DNA from: Azomonas macrocytogenes
Lineage (GTDB): Bacteria; Pseudomonadota; Gammaproteobacteria; Pseudomonadales; Pseudomonadaceae
Length of the DNA: 64,000 bases
Assembly (NCBI RefSeq): GCF_014191985.1
Contig: NZ_JACHXI010000007.1
Coordinates: 100,828 to 164,827 of the forward strand
Reading direction: 5' to 3'
Below the pieces are notes generated by a model. It ran no database searches and was not told the DNA's origin. It saw only the letters and a list, made by a program, of their open reading frames with translations. A program made the position numbers and the translations under genes. Shown here piece after piece: positions 1 through 8,850 of the stretch (position 1 is its first letter; each line of letters opens with the position of its first letter).

Positions 1-726
1 CTGGCGCGCTGGGCCAGTGCCGCCGTTCTGGTGCTGGCTGTGGCCCTGGGCTTCAGCCAGACCCCCTGGTATGACCGCCTAGGCGCCGATTACGTCACCT
101 CGATCGGTGAATTGCGGCTGGTAGAGTTGGCCGATGGCTCGCGGCTGCACCTCAATACCGACAGCGCCGTACAGGTCGATCTGGCCGATGGCGAGCGGCA
201 GGTTTGGCTGATGCGGGGAGAGGTCTGGTTCGACGTTGCCAACGATCATGACCGCCCGTTCGTGGTGCATTCCGCCGACGGCTGGGCCAGGGTGCGCAGC
301 ACTCGGTTCAGCATGGCGCGGCTGGATGGCGAAACCCGGATCAAGGCAGCTGATGGGCAGGTCGATGTCTCGTCTGGTGATGGTGCGCCGCCGGTTTCTC
401 TCAAGGCCGGTGAGTCGGTGAGGTATCAAGGCCAGTATCTAGCGGCGATAGAGACGTTTGATCGGCATACCGATTTCGCCTGGTTGCAGCGGCAACTGGT
501 ATTCCGCCAGCAACCACTGGCCAAGGTGGTGGCCGAACTCAATCGCTACTGGCCGGGCCATATCTTCATTGTCGATGAAGCGCTACGTACGCATGTGGTT
601 TCGGGGGTCTTCGAGATCGACAAGCCTGAAGCTGTCTTCAAGGCGCTGGAGCACACGCTGGGCCTGCGCGTCGAGCGTTATACCTCTTATCTGCAATTGC
701 TCCGGGAGCGCACAGTCTCCTCCTGA
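1..726 (+). CDS. FecR-family anti-sigma regulator (5' truncated by window)
   Basis: The reading frame is open from the first base, so the gene starts outside the window; the GTG at 31 is internal. The visible 241 residues begin with a hydrophobic stretch (about residues 1-20) that fits the single transmembrane helix of FecR-type regulators. A periplasmic FecR domain follows (about 35-130, including LADGSRLHLNTDSAV and GEVWFDVAND). The C-terminal region (about 165-230, FRQQPLAKVVAELNRYW) fits the domain that contacts the signalling domain of a TonB receptor. The family relays siderophore occupancy of an outer-membrane receptor to a cytoplasmic ECF sigma factor. The next gene downstream is such a receptor with an N-terminal signalling domain, which supports the call. 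The sigma factor would be expected just upstream, outside the window. Family assignment is secure; the siderophore is unknown. Confidence 0.9.
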   Translation: MARWASAAVLVLAVALGFSQTPWYDRLGADYVTSIGELRLVELADGSRLHLNTDSAVQVDLADGERQVWLMRGEVWFDVANDHDRPFVVHSADGWARVRSTRFSMARLDGETRIKAADGQVDVSSGDGAPPVSLKAGESVRYQGQYLAAIETFDRHTDFAWLQRQLVFRQQPLAKVVAELNRYWPGHIFIVDEALRTHVVSGVFEIDKPEAVFKALEHTLGLRVERYTSYLQLLRERTVSS

Positions 727-878
727 TCGGCTGCACAAAAAAATCAGGAAATTTTTCAGGGTTTTTTCCCGAACGGTCGTCCTTGAGTTCAGAAGGCGCG
801 AAAAATAACTATTTCCATTTATGTATGGCAAATAGTGCTGCGCCCCATATGACTCCGATCATCAGGGATTTTTGCATC

Positions 879-3243
879 ATGCACGATTCAAGCATTACCT
901 GGCGGCAACCAGGGTTGCCCTCGCTACTTGCCCTTGCCATCGCTCTGAGCAGTGCCGGGTTGCCTGTTCCGGTACAGGCCCAAAGTGCGGGTTCCGGCCA
1001 GTTGGAAAACCGGGTCTATGATTTCGATATTGCCGCACAGCCGCTGGATGATGCCCTGGCCGCGTTTTCCCGAACGACGCGCATCCAGGTTCTGGTCTCT
1101 GGCGAGCTGACTCGTGACGTGGCCTCTCCCGGGCTGCAGGGTAGCTATGGACGCAGCGCGGCACTGAGCCGGCTGCTGGCCGGCAGCGGTCTGGTGTCGC
1201 GTTTTATCGATGACAATACGGTCACCCTGGAAAAGCCCGTGGAGCTGAATTCCACGATCAACCTGGACGCCATGACTGTGGTGGATAACCAGCTGGGCAC
1301 CATCACCGAAAACACCAAGTCCTATACGCCCGGAACAATCGCTACCGCTACTCGCCTGGTGCTGACGCCGCGGGAAACCCCGCAAACCGTCACCGTCGTC
1401 ACCCGGCAGCATATGGATGACTTCAACCTCACCAATATTGACAAGGTGATGGACCATACGCCGGGTATTTCTCGGTCGACATTGGACAGTGAGCGCAGTG
1501 ATTACTACGCGCGCGGCTTTGCCATTACCAATTTCCAATACGATGGGATCCCGATTCAGCGTAACTCTGCCTATTCGTCGGGTAATACCTTAAGCGACAT
1601 GATCGTTTATGACCGTGTCGAAGTAATCAAAGGTGCCAGCGGCTTGACCACTGGCGCAGGTACGCCTGGCGCAACCCTGAACTTGGTCCGTAAAAAACCG
1701 ACCGCCTACTTATCTGGCCATGTCACGGCAGAAGCTGGTACCTGGGATAATTACCGTACCGAGTTGGATATCGGCAATGCGTTGAATGAAAGCGGCACTA
1801 TCCGAGGCCGGATTGCCGGCTCTTTTCAAGACAAGCAATCATTCCAGGATCATTACAAACGTATCAACAAAGCGTATTACGGAATCATGGAGTTCGATCT
1901 TTCCCCGCAAGATTTGCTGACCATGGGGTTCGATTACAATAAAAGTATTCCAACCGGTTCGAGCTGGGGTGGCGTGCCGATATTCGATTCCGAAGGTAAC
2001 CGTGTGCATGTCAGCCGATCATTTAACCCCGGCGCCTCATGGAGTACCTGGGAACAATACAGCCAGTCATTTTTTACCCAATGGGATCGTCACTACGATA
2101 ACGGTTGGATATCACGAGCTTATTATACCTTTCAGGTCAATGGTTATGATGCCGAACTGGGTTCGGCCTGGTCAGTACCTGATGTAGCAGATGGAGGCTC
2201 AAGCGGATTATCTGCAGGCCAATACCGAGGCAAGACAAAAAGCCATGCCGGGGAGATTTATGCCAGTGGGCCATTCGAATTATTTGGCCGCGAACACGAG
2301 TTAGTCTTAGGCGTCAGCTATTATCGAAATCATTGGAAAGGCAAGAGCTGGTGGGATTATACAACATCCGGCACCACCGCTATTCCCAATTACAACCAAT
2401 GGAAAGGTGAGATCCAGAAACCGGATTGGGGCTCGGTTTCTGCTCGTCAAGACGAGCTCACCCAGCAGCGTGCGGCCTATGCCACCTTCCGCTTCAAGCC
2501 TACCGACGATTTGTCGTTGATCCTGGGCACCCGGGTTACCAATTATCACTTGACTCGCGATAACAATGCCAGGGAGACGGGAGAGATGACGCCTTTCGCT
2601 GGGGTTGTCTACGATCTTAACGACAATTATTCCTTATACGCTAGTTACACCGAGATTTTCATGCCTACCCCCAATAAAGACCGAAGCGGGAAGGTCCTTG
2701 AACCGGATAAAGGAGATAGCTACGAGGCGGGGATTAAAGGGGAGTGGTTTAATGGCCGATTAAAATCAAGGAATTTATGAGGCCTTAAAAGCTAAAACGA
2801 AGGGTATAGAAATAGAACTGTCTGGAGAACTTTCACCTGGTTGGAATATTCAAACTGGTTACACATATAATGTTATCAGGCGAGATGACAATAACAAGAA
2901 AATATCAACTGAATCACCAGAGAATTTATTCAAACTTTTCACGACTTATCGACTCCCAGGCAAGCTTAATGGAGTGACTATTGGCGGGGGCGCTGAATAT
3001 CATGGTTCAACTTGGCGAGATGTCAGCAATCCGGGTAAGGGCTACGCATCAGAGCAGTATCATCAGAATGCTTATTGGCTGGCCAACCTGATGACTAAGT
3101 ATCAAATTACCAAGAATCTGTCGACAACGCTTAATATCAACAACCTGTTCGACAAGTATTATTTTACTAACATAGGCTTTTATTCTCAGCGAGCCTATGG
3201 CGACCCGCGCAATATGATGCTGACGACGCGCTGGGATCTTTAA
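879..3243 (+). pseudogene. FpvA-like TonB-dependent siderophore receptor, frameshifted
   Basis: This is an outer-membrane ferric-siderophore receptor of the transducer class. From the ATG at 879 there is a signal peptide ending near PVQAQ, an STN signalling domain (about residues 45-120, YDFDIAAQPLDDALAAFSR), a plug (about 165-290, TPRETPQTVTVVTRQ, YYARGF) and most of a beta-barrel. ATGs at 825 and 849 would extend the protein but put residues in front of a good signal peptide. The frame ends at a TGA at 2778 after GEWFNGRL. The barrel resumes in another frame from about 2764 (NQGIYEALKAKTKGIEIELSGEL) and runs to the TAA at 3241-3243. Against the family pattern, roughly ten to a dozen codons seem to be missing at the junction, so a small out-of-frame deletion is more likely than a one-base error. 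The barrel half, mainly after about 1680, is clearly AT-richer than its neighbours, suggesting acquired or recombined DNA. The preceding fecR is its natural partner. Confidence 0.82.
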
Positions 3244-3307
3244 CCCACCTTTCATCCTGTCCATCTCGGGCCGCCGGGAGGGTGGCTGCTCTGCTATCCT
3301 TATTAGC

Positions 3308-3826
3308 ATGGATACGACCCTACCTCTCGCACTGATCGTCGCCGTTGCTGAAAACGGTGTCATCGGCATCGACAACCGGCTCCCTTGGCATTTGCCGGCG
3401 GAGCTGCGTTATTTCAAATCCGTCACTCTTGGCAAGCCGGTCGTCATGGGGCGCAAGACGTGGGACTCGCTGGGCCGGCCGTTGCCAGGGCGGTTGAATC
3501 TCGTGGTCAGCCATCAGGTCGGGCTGCATTGTGAGGGAGCCGAGGCTTTCAGCAGTCTGCCGGATGCCCTTGACCGCGCCGGGCAATGGGCGCGCGAGCA
3601 GGGCGCCAGCGAAATCATGCTGATCGGCGGGGCGCAATTGTTCGCCGAAGCCTTGCCATTGGCCGGGCGACTCTACCTGACCCGCGTGGCGCTGGCGCCG
3701 GAAGGCGATGTGTTCTTTCCCGACTGGAACCAGGCTGCCTGGCAGCGGGTTTCCTGTGTGGAGCATGTCGCCGAGGAAGGCCGTCCGGCCTATGCCTGCG
3801 AAGTCTGGGAGCGCCTGGCAGGCTGA
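3308..3826 (+). CDS. folA: Dihydrofolate reductase
   Basis: This enzyme reduces dihydrofolate to tetrahydrofolate with NADPH in the cytosol. It is 172 residues long, normal for the chromosomal type I enzyme. Visible motifs are the N-terminal strand with VAVAENGVIGIDNRLPWHLP (substrate and Met20-loop region), the acidic active-site region PAELRYFK, the NADPH-binding GRKTWDSLGRPLPGR, and the C-terminal IMLIGGAQLF. The gene stands alone and converges on the phosphoesterase gene, with only two bases between the stop codons. Identification is essentially certain. Confidence 0.96.
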   Translation: MDTTLPLALIVAVAENGVIGIDNRLPWHLPAELRYFKSVTLGKPVVMGRKTWDSLGRPLPGRLNLVVSHQVGLHCEGAEAFSSLPDALDRAGQWAREQGASEIMLIGGAQLFAEALPLAGRLYLTRVALAPEGDVFFPDWNQAAWQRVSCVEHVAEEGRPAYACEVWERLAG

Positions 3827-3828
3827 AT

Positions 3829-4296
3829 TTAGCCGAGCGTTACCAGTTCGCCTCGAACGTGTTTTCCCTGAAGATGGAGATAGCCCATGCTGATCGGCAA
3901 TTTGAATCGGCGCGGGCCGGCGCTGCCAGGGTTGAAATAGAGCACGCCGTCTTTTCTTTCGATAGTGGGTTTGTGCGAATGACCGGCAATCACCACGTCG
4001 ACGTCTGGGCTGGCCGGATTGAATGCGTTGAGATCATGCAACACATGAATCCGCAGTCCGCCGATCAGTAGATCGAGGCTCAACGGAATTCGCTTGGCCC
4101 ATTCACCCTCGTCGTTATTGCCACGAATGACCGAGAGTGGGGCGATGGCTGCGAGCGCGTCGAGAATTTCCGGCCTGCCGATGTCTCCGGCATGAATCAG
4201 CCGGTCGCAACCGCGCAACGCCTGAATGGCCTCGGGACGCAGTAGCCCGTGGGTATCGGAGATCACGCCGATCTTGAAAATGACCGAGGTTGGCAT
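3829..4296 (-). CDS. YfcE/MJ0936-type metallophosphoesterase
   Basis: This is a small calcineurin-like phosphodiesterase of about 155 residues. All four metal-binding signatures of the family are visible: SDTHG near the N-terminus, HAGDIG, GNND and GHSH. Relatives hydrolyse phosphodiester model substrates with Mn or another divalent metal; the physiological substrate is usually unknown, and nothing here narrows it. The ATG at 4296 was chosen because GGAG lies a suitable distance upstream; a TTG at 4308 would add MEPT but has no better signal. The gene converges on folA and is divergent from aidB. Confidence 0.85.
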   Translation of the reverse strand: MPTSVIFKIGVISDTHGLLRPEAIQALRGCDRLIHAGDIGRPEILDALAAIAPLSVIRGNNDEGEWAKRIPLSLDLLIGGLRIHVLHDLNAFNPASPDVDVVIAGHSHKPTIERKDGVLYFNPGSAGPRRFKLPISMGYLHLQGKHVRGELVTLG

Positions 4297-4473
4297 AGTT
4301 GGCTCCAAGGTGTGTGCTCATATTGAAGCCTTATCGGTACCCACGAAAGATCCGGCTTGTGCCGGTCTTGATCGAGGGCGACAGTGCCGCCTTCTATCAG
4401 AGGTATTCACGCCTATCGCCCCGCACCTGCTTCACTCAACTCAACAGGATATGCATCGTTGAGGAGAAGCGCC

Positions 4474-6117
4474 ATGGACCTGCACCAGTACGCTGAAACC
4501 CACGAGGTGATCAACCAGGTGCCGCCTTTGGAGGGGGCCAACCTGTACCGCATCGACCGGCCGCTGCAGGAATGGCTGCGCCGCTACGACGCTGACTGGG
4601 CGGAGCCACGATTGGATGCCTACGGTGCACTGGCCGGTGGGCCACTGCTGGCGGCGGGCTTTGCTGCCAACGAAAATCGCCCGGTGTTCCGCAGCCACGA
4701 CCGCTACGGGCACCGTATCGATCAGGTGGACTTTCATCCCGCTTATCACGAGCTGATGGCTACGGCCATTGCCCACGACTTGCCGACGCTGCCTTGGCGC
4801 GAGCCACGCCCCGGCGCTCAGGTCGCTCGCGCGGGGTTGATGTACCTGCACAATCAGGTCGAGGCCGGTACAGCCTGCCCCCTGACCATGACGTTTGCCA
4901 GCGTGGCAACGCTGCGGCGGCAATCGGAGATCGCCGAACACTGGCTACCCGGAGTGCTGGCCGGCACGTACGACCCGCGCAACCTGCCGATGGAGAAGAA
5001 GGTCGGGCTCACCCTCGGTATGGCGATGACCGAGAAACAGGGCGGCAGCGACGTGCGTGCCAATACCAGCCGCGCCTGGCCGGTCGGTGCGGCGGGGTCG
5101 GGACAGGCTTATGAACTGCTTGGTCACAAGTGGTTCTGCTCGGCACCGATGAGCGATGCTTTCCTTACCCTGGCCTATAGCAGCGGTGGGTTGTCCTGCT
5201 TCCTGCTGTCGCGCCACCGTCCGGACGGCAGCCGCAACCAGCTCTACATCCAGCGTCTGAAGAACAAGCTGGGTAATTGGTCGAACGCCTCCGCCGAGGT
5301 GGAGTACCGCGGCGCCCTGGCCTGGATGGTTGGCGAGGAGGGACGTGGCGTGCGGACCATCCTGGAAATGGTCGCTCTGACCCGCTTCGACTGCATGATC
5401 GGCTCCAGCGCGTTGATGCGCCAGGCGTTGACTCAGGCCCTGCACCATTGCGCACACCGTCTGGTCGGCGGCCAGGTGTTGGCCGAGCATGCGCTGATGC
5501 AGAACGTACTGGCTGATCTGGCCCTGGAGAGCGAGGCCGCGCTGGCCCTGACCCTGCGCCTGGCGCGGGCGCTGGACCATGGCGAGGACGAGGGCGAGCG
5601 ACGCCTCGCCCGGTTGCTCACGGCGGTCGGCAAGTACTGGATCTGCAAGCGTACTCCGGAAATGATCGGCGAAGCCGCCGAGTGCCTGGGCGGCGCCGGC
5701 TATGTCGAAGAGAGCATCCTGCCGCGGTTGTACCGCGAGGCACCGGTCAACTCCATCTGGGAAGGCTCGGGCAATGTGCAGTGCCTGGACGTGCTGCGCG
5801 TCCTCGGCAAGGAGCCGGAAACCTTCGCGGCGCTATTCGTCGAGTTGGGCGAGGGCCATGGCGATGTACGACTTCGGGCGCGCATCGAATGGCTGCGCAA
5901 GGCGCTGGCCGACCAGACCGAGATCCACTACCGTGCCCGCCGGCTGGTCGAGGAACTGGCCGTGACCCTGCAAGCCGGACTGCTGCTGGAAGCTGGCGAG
6001 ACGACGGTGGCGGATGCCTTTATCCATAGCCGCCTCGGCGAGGGCGGCCGAGTCTATGGCACCTTGCCGTGCGGCGTGGACGTGGCGAAGCTGCTGGCAC
6101 GCAGCATGCCCCTTTAA
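4474..6117 (+). CDS. aidB: AidB-like acyl-CoA dehydrogenase
   Basis: This is an FAD-dependent acyl-CoA-dehydrogenase-fold protein of 547 residues, close to E. coli AidB (about 541). AidB is induced by alkylating agents, binds DNA, and has weak isovaleryl-CoA dehydrogenase activity. Family signatures include MAMTEKQGGSDVRANTS (about 185-201, flavin site), HKWFCSAPMSDAFL, and the C-terminal CLGGAGYVEESILPRLYREAPVNSIWEGSGNVQ split across helices, which is very characteristic of AidB. The open frame extends back to 4384, but the ATG at 4474 is preceded by GAGGAG at 4461-4466 with seven-base spacing. The gene ends at a strong hairpin shared with the convergent Rieske gene. No Ada box was recognised upstream. 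Confidence 0.9.
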   Translation: MDLHQYAETHEVINQVPPLEGANLYRIDRPLQEWLRRYDADWAEPRLDAYGALAGGPLLAAGFAANENRPVFRSHDRYGHRIDQVDFHPAYHELMATAIAHDLPTLPWREPRPGAQVARAGLMYLHNQVEAGTACPLTMTFASVATLRRQSEIAEHWLPGVLAGTYDPRNLPMEKKVGLTLGMAMTEKQGGSDVRANTSRAWPVGAAGSGQAYELLGHKWFCSAPMSDAFLTLAYSSGGLSCFLLSRHRPDGSRNQLYIQRLKNKLGNWSNASAEVEYRGALAWMVGEEGRGVRTILEMVALTRFDCMIGSSALMRQALTQALHHCAHRLVGGQVLAEHALMQNVLADLALESEAALALTLRLARALDHGEDEGERRLARLLTAVGKYWICKRTPEMIGEAAECLGGAGYVEESILPRLYREAPVNSIWEGSGNVQCLDVLRVLGKEPETFAALFVELGEGHGDVRLRARIEWLRKALADQTEIHYRARRLVEELAVTLQAGLLLEAGETTVADAFIHSRLGEGGRVYGTLPCGVDVAKLLARSMPL

Positions 6118-6130
6118 TATTCAATAGAAC

Positions 6131-6161
6131 CGAGAGCCGGTTTGGTAAAAACCGGCTCTCG
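6131..6161. terminator. Bidirectional hairpin between aidB and the Rieske gene
   Basis: A perfect 13-bp stem (CGAGAGCCGGTTT at 6131-6143, complement at 6149-6161) has a five-base loop. It lies between the converging stop codons of aidB and the Rieske gene. There is no long T run on either side, so it may act as a stem-loop barrier for both genes rather than as a strong intrinsic terminator. Confidence 0.7.
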
Positions 6162-6192
6162 GGGTGTGAGTGAGCCACACTATGGCCAGCGG

Positions 6193-6567
6193 CTACGTAG
6201 CCAACGGCTTGACCCGCTTGTCCCGAATCCAGAGACCAACTTCATCCTCACTTAGACGAATGGATTGGAGGGCTTCGCCAGGGCACATGGCACTCAGTGA
6301 CTGGCCGGTCAGCGGGTCGTACTGGATGCCGTGCATGGAGCAGCGCAGTTTTTCCGTCCCGGCATCGAAGATCATGTCGTGTTCGCAGTCCAGTTCCCGT
6401 GGCATATGCACGCAACGATTCAAGTAGGCCAGGTATTGGCCCTGGTAACGAATGACGATGACCGAGGCAGGCTTACCGCCATGGATGACCTCGATGCGCA
6501 GGTGGTGGACTTCGGCAATAGCGTCCGGTGTGGCAACCCATATCCGTTTTTCATCGTTCATGGCCAT
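6193..6567 (-). CDS. Small Rieske [2Fe-2S] ferredoxin-like protein
   Basis: This is a 124-residue protein that is essentially one Rieske domain. The two cluster-binding boxes are NRCVHMP and LRCSMHGIQYD, giving the Cys-X-His ... Cys-X2-His ligand set. The remainder matches the short soluble Rieske ferredoxins used as electron carriers by oxygenases or nitrite-reductase-like systems, but no oxygenase is adjacent. The frame is open upstream to 6723; the ATG at 6567 (MAMNDEK) has AAAGGA upstream, and the ATG at 6561 is an alternative. The gene is downstream of ilvD on the same strand, but a hairpin at 6604-6635 separates them. Partner and role are unknown. Confidence 0.85.
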   Translation of the reverse strand: MAMNDEKRIWVATPDAIAEVHHLRIEVIHGGKPASVIVIRYQGQYLAYLNRCVHMPRELDCEHDMIFDAGTEKLRCSMHGIQYDPLTGQSLSAMCPGEALQSIRLSEDEVGLWIRDKRVKPLAT

Positions 6568-6599
6568 GCCGGTCAATCCTTTGGGTGCGCCTGTGGGGC

Positions 6600-6636
6600 C
6601 GAAAAGCCAGAGCCCGGGCGGAGCGGGCTCTGCTTG
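6600..6636 (-). terminator. Rho-independent terminator after ilvD
   Basis: A nine-base stem (CAGAGCCCG at 6608-6616 pairing with 6624-6632) is extended by AAG/CTT with one bulged base. Reading on the minus strand it is followed by CTTTTC. It sits 23 bases past the ilvD stop, in the correct orientation. Confidence 0.65.
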
Positions 6637-6658
6637 GCGAGGCGGGCTGGAGTGCGAT

Positions 6659-8497
6659 TCAGTCGCCCAGCAAGGCCTTGTTGCGCACCGCGCCCTTGTC
6701 GGCACTGGTGGCCAGCAGGGCATAGGCCTTGAGCGCGCTGGTCACCTTGCGCGCACGTGGCTGGGCTGGCTTCCAGCCTTGCTGGTCCTGTTCGGTGCGG
6801 CGCCGGGACAACTCTTCGTCGCTGACCAGCAGATTGATGCTGCGCTGGGGAATATCGATCAGAATTTTGTCGCCGTCGCGGACCAGACCAATGGCGCCAC
6901 CGGCTGCCGCTTCCGGCGAGGCGTGGCCGATGGACAGGCCGGAGGTGCCGCCGGAGAAGCGTCCATCGGTGAGCAAGGCGCACTGTTTGCCCAGGCCCTT
7001 GGATTTCAGGTACGAGGTCGGGTAGAGCATTTCCTGCATGCCCGGGCCGCCTTTCGGGCCTTCGTAGCGGATGATCACCACGTCGCCGGCCTTCACTTCG
7101 TCGCCGAGAATGCCCTTGACCGCCGCGTCCTGGCTTTCGAAGACCTTGGCGCTGCCCTCGAAGACCAGGATGGATTCATCCACGCCCGCCGTTTTCACCA
7201 CGCAGCCGTCCAGGGCGATATTGCCGTAGAGCACCGCCAGGCCACCTTCTTTCGAGAAGGCATGTTCGAGGTTACGGATGCAGCCTTCGGCGCGGTCCAG
7301 GTCGAGGCTGGCCCAGCGTTCGTTCTGGCTGAACGCTTCCTGCGAGGGAATACCGGCCGGACCGGCCTTGAAGAAGGTCTGCACGGCCGCGTCCTGGTTG
7401 ACCACGACATCCCACTTCTCCAGTGCTGCGCCAAGGGTGTTGCTGTGCACGGTAGGCACATCGGTGTGCAGCAGGCCGGCACGTGCCAGTTCACCGAGGA
7501 TGGCAACGATCCCGCCGGCGCGATGCACGTCCTCGATATGGTACTTGGGCGTATTCGGCGACACTTTGCACAATTGCGGCACCTGGCGCGACAGCGCGTC
7601 GATGGCGCGCAGGTCGAAGTCCACCTCGGCTTCCTGGGCAGCGGCGAGCAGGTGCAGGATAGTATTGGTGGAGCCGCCCATGGCGATGTCCAGGGTCATG
7701 GCGTTTTCGAAGGCTTGACGCGAAGCGATGGCACGCGGCAGCACGGATTCGTCGCCCTCCTGGTAATAGCGGCGGCACAACTCGACGATGGTGCGGCCGG
7801 CTTCCAGGAACAGCTCCTGGCGGTCGGCATGGGTCGCCACCAGGGTACCGTTGCCCGGCAACGCCAGGCCCAAGGCTTCGGTCAGGCAGTTCATCGAGTT
7901 GGCGGTAAACATGCCGGAGCAGGAGCCGCAGGTCGGACAGGCGCTACGCTCGTATTCCTCGACCTTTTCGTCGGAGGCGCTGCTGTCGGCAGCAATGACC
8001 ATCGCATCGACCAGATCCAGGCCGTGGGCAGACAGTTTGGTCTTGCCTGCCTCCATCGGCCCGCCGGAGACGAACACCACGGGGATGTTCAGACGCAGGG
8101 ACGCCATCAGCATGCCGGGGGTGATCTTGTCGCAGTTGGAAATGCAGACGATGGCATCGGCACAGTGGGCGTTGACCATGTACTCCACGGAATCGGCGAT
8201 GATTTCCCGGCTGGGCAGCGAATAGAGCATGCCGTCATGGCCCATGGCGATGCCGTCGTCCACGGCGATGGTGTTGAATTCCTTGGCCACGCCGCCGACG
8301 CGCTCGATCTCGCGGGCGACCAACTGGCCCAGATCCTTCAGGTGTACGTGGCCGGGGACGAACTGGGTGAAGGAATTGGCGATGGCGATGATCGGTTTTT
8401 TGAAGTCTTCGTCCTTCATGCCGGTGGCGCGCCACAGGGAGCGGGCACCAGCCATGTTGCGGCCATGGGTGGAGGTTTTCGAACGATAGTCGGGCAT
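6659..8497 (-). CDS. ilvD: Dihydroxy-acid dehydratase
   Basis: This enzyme catalyses the third common step of isoleucine and valine synthesis, dehydrating 2,3-dihydroxy-3-methyl acids to 2-keto acids, and it uses an iron-sulfur cluster. It is 612 residues, typical of the bacterial type. The cluster cysteines lie in [11 protein letters not shown] and in [16 protein letters not shown], the usual signatures. Also present are HVHLKDLG near the N-terminus and [17 protein letters not shown] near the C-terminus. The start ATG has AGGA upstream on the minus strand. It is a single gene ended by the hairpin at 6604-6635. Identification is certain. Confidence 0.97.
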   Translation of the reverse strand: MPDYRSKTSTHGRNMAGARSLWRATGMKDEDFKKPIIAIANSFTQFVPGHVHLKDLGQLVAREIERVGGVAKEFNTIAVDDGIAMGHDGMLYSLPSREIIADSVEYMVNAHCADAIVCISNCDKITPGMLMASLRLNIPVVFVSGGPMEAGKTKLSAHGLDLVDAMVIAADSSASDEKVEEYERSACPTCGSCSGMFTANSMNCLTEALGLALPGNGTLVATHADRQELFLEAGRTIVELCRRYYQEGDESVLPRAIASRQAFENAMTLDIAMGGSTNTILHLLAAAQEAEVDFDLRAIDALSRQVPQLCKVSPNTPKYHIEDVHRAGGIVAILGELARAGLLHTDVPTVHSNTLGAALEKWDVVVNQDAAVQTFFKAGPAGIPSQEAFSQNERWASLDLDRAEGCIRNLEHAFSKEGGLAVLYGNIALDGCVVKTAGVDESILVFEGSAKVFESQDAAVKGILGDEVKAGDVVIIRYEGPKGGPGMQEMLYPTSYLKSKGLGKQCALLTDGRFSGGTSGLSIGHASPEAAAGGAIGLVRDGDKILIDIPQRSINLLVSDEELSRRRTEQDQQGWKPAQPRARKVTSALKAYALLATSADKGAVRNKALLGD

Positions 8498-8850
8498 GGA
8501 TATTTCCTGCAGCTAATCAGGTTTGGGAGCCTGCCCGGGAGCTGCCAGGCGGCGGTCGGGCGACCTTGGCTGGCGGGTTCTTGGACGGACTCTTATTGGG
8601 CATTATGTTGAGCATAGCGCCGACGCGATGCAATTTGTCGCAGGGTCGGGCCGACAGGCCGCGTTCGGAGCGGGATCACCGCCCGTGCGGCACGGAGCTC
8701 ATGACACCGCCGAGCCGGGCGGCAAATGGATGCAGGCAGTTTACGCGGGGCTCCGGCGGGGTGCCAGTGCGCTGCCTGGCTCCAGCATGCTGAAACCGGG
8801 ACGTGGACTGCTGCAGGTTCGGGGCGCTCTGCATGTCGCGCCCCGGAGCT
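8498..8850. other. Intergenic region upstream of ilvD
   Basis: These 353 bases lie between the glpD stop and the ilvD start, both on the minus strand. No plausible coding frame was found. The ilvD promoter must lie here, but no clear -35/-10 pair with normal spacing stood out. The only clear structure is the GC-rich hairpin at 8820-8845 next to glpD. Confidence 0.5.
8820..8845 (-). terminator. GC-rich stem-loop after glpD
   Basis: CGGGGCGC at 8820-8827 can pair with GCGCCCCG at 8838-8845 around a ten-base loop, six bases past the glpD stop. There is no T run on the minus strand, so terminator function is possible but unproven. Confidence 0.4.

Noticed and set aside
744..785. Possible ECF-sigma (FecI-type) promoter before the broken receptor: GGAAAT plus CGTC/TCCTTG
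   Set aside because: The spacing (25 bases or more) is far from the usual 16-17, so I did not annotate it.
2761..3243. Reading the receptor's 3' part as a separate small gene
   Set aside because: It lacks a start and signal and is plainly the C-terminal barrel of the upstream receptor.
4309..4473. Ada-box search upstream of aidB
   Set aside because: No convincing AAT/GCAA arrangement at a promoter was found.
6452..8611. A 719-codon open frame on the plus strand
   Set aside because: It lies antisense to ilvD, has an odd repetitive His/Gly/Gln-rich composition and no recognisable domain; it is a shadow of GC-rich codon usage.
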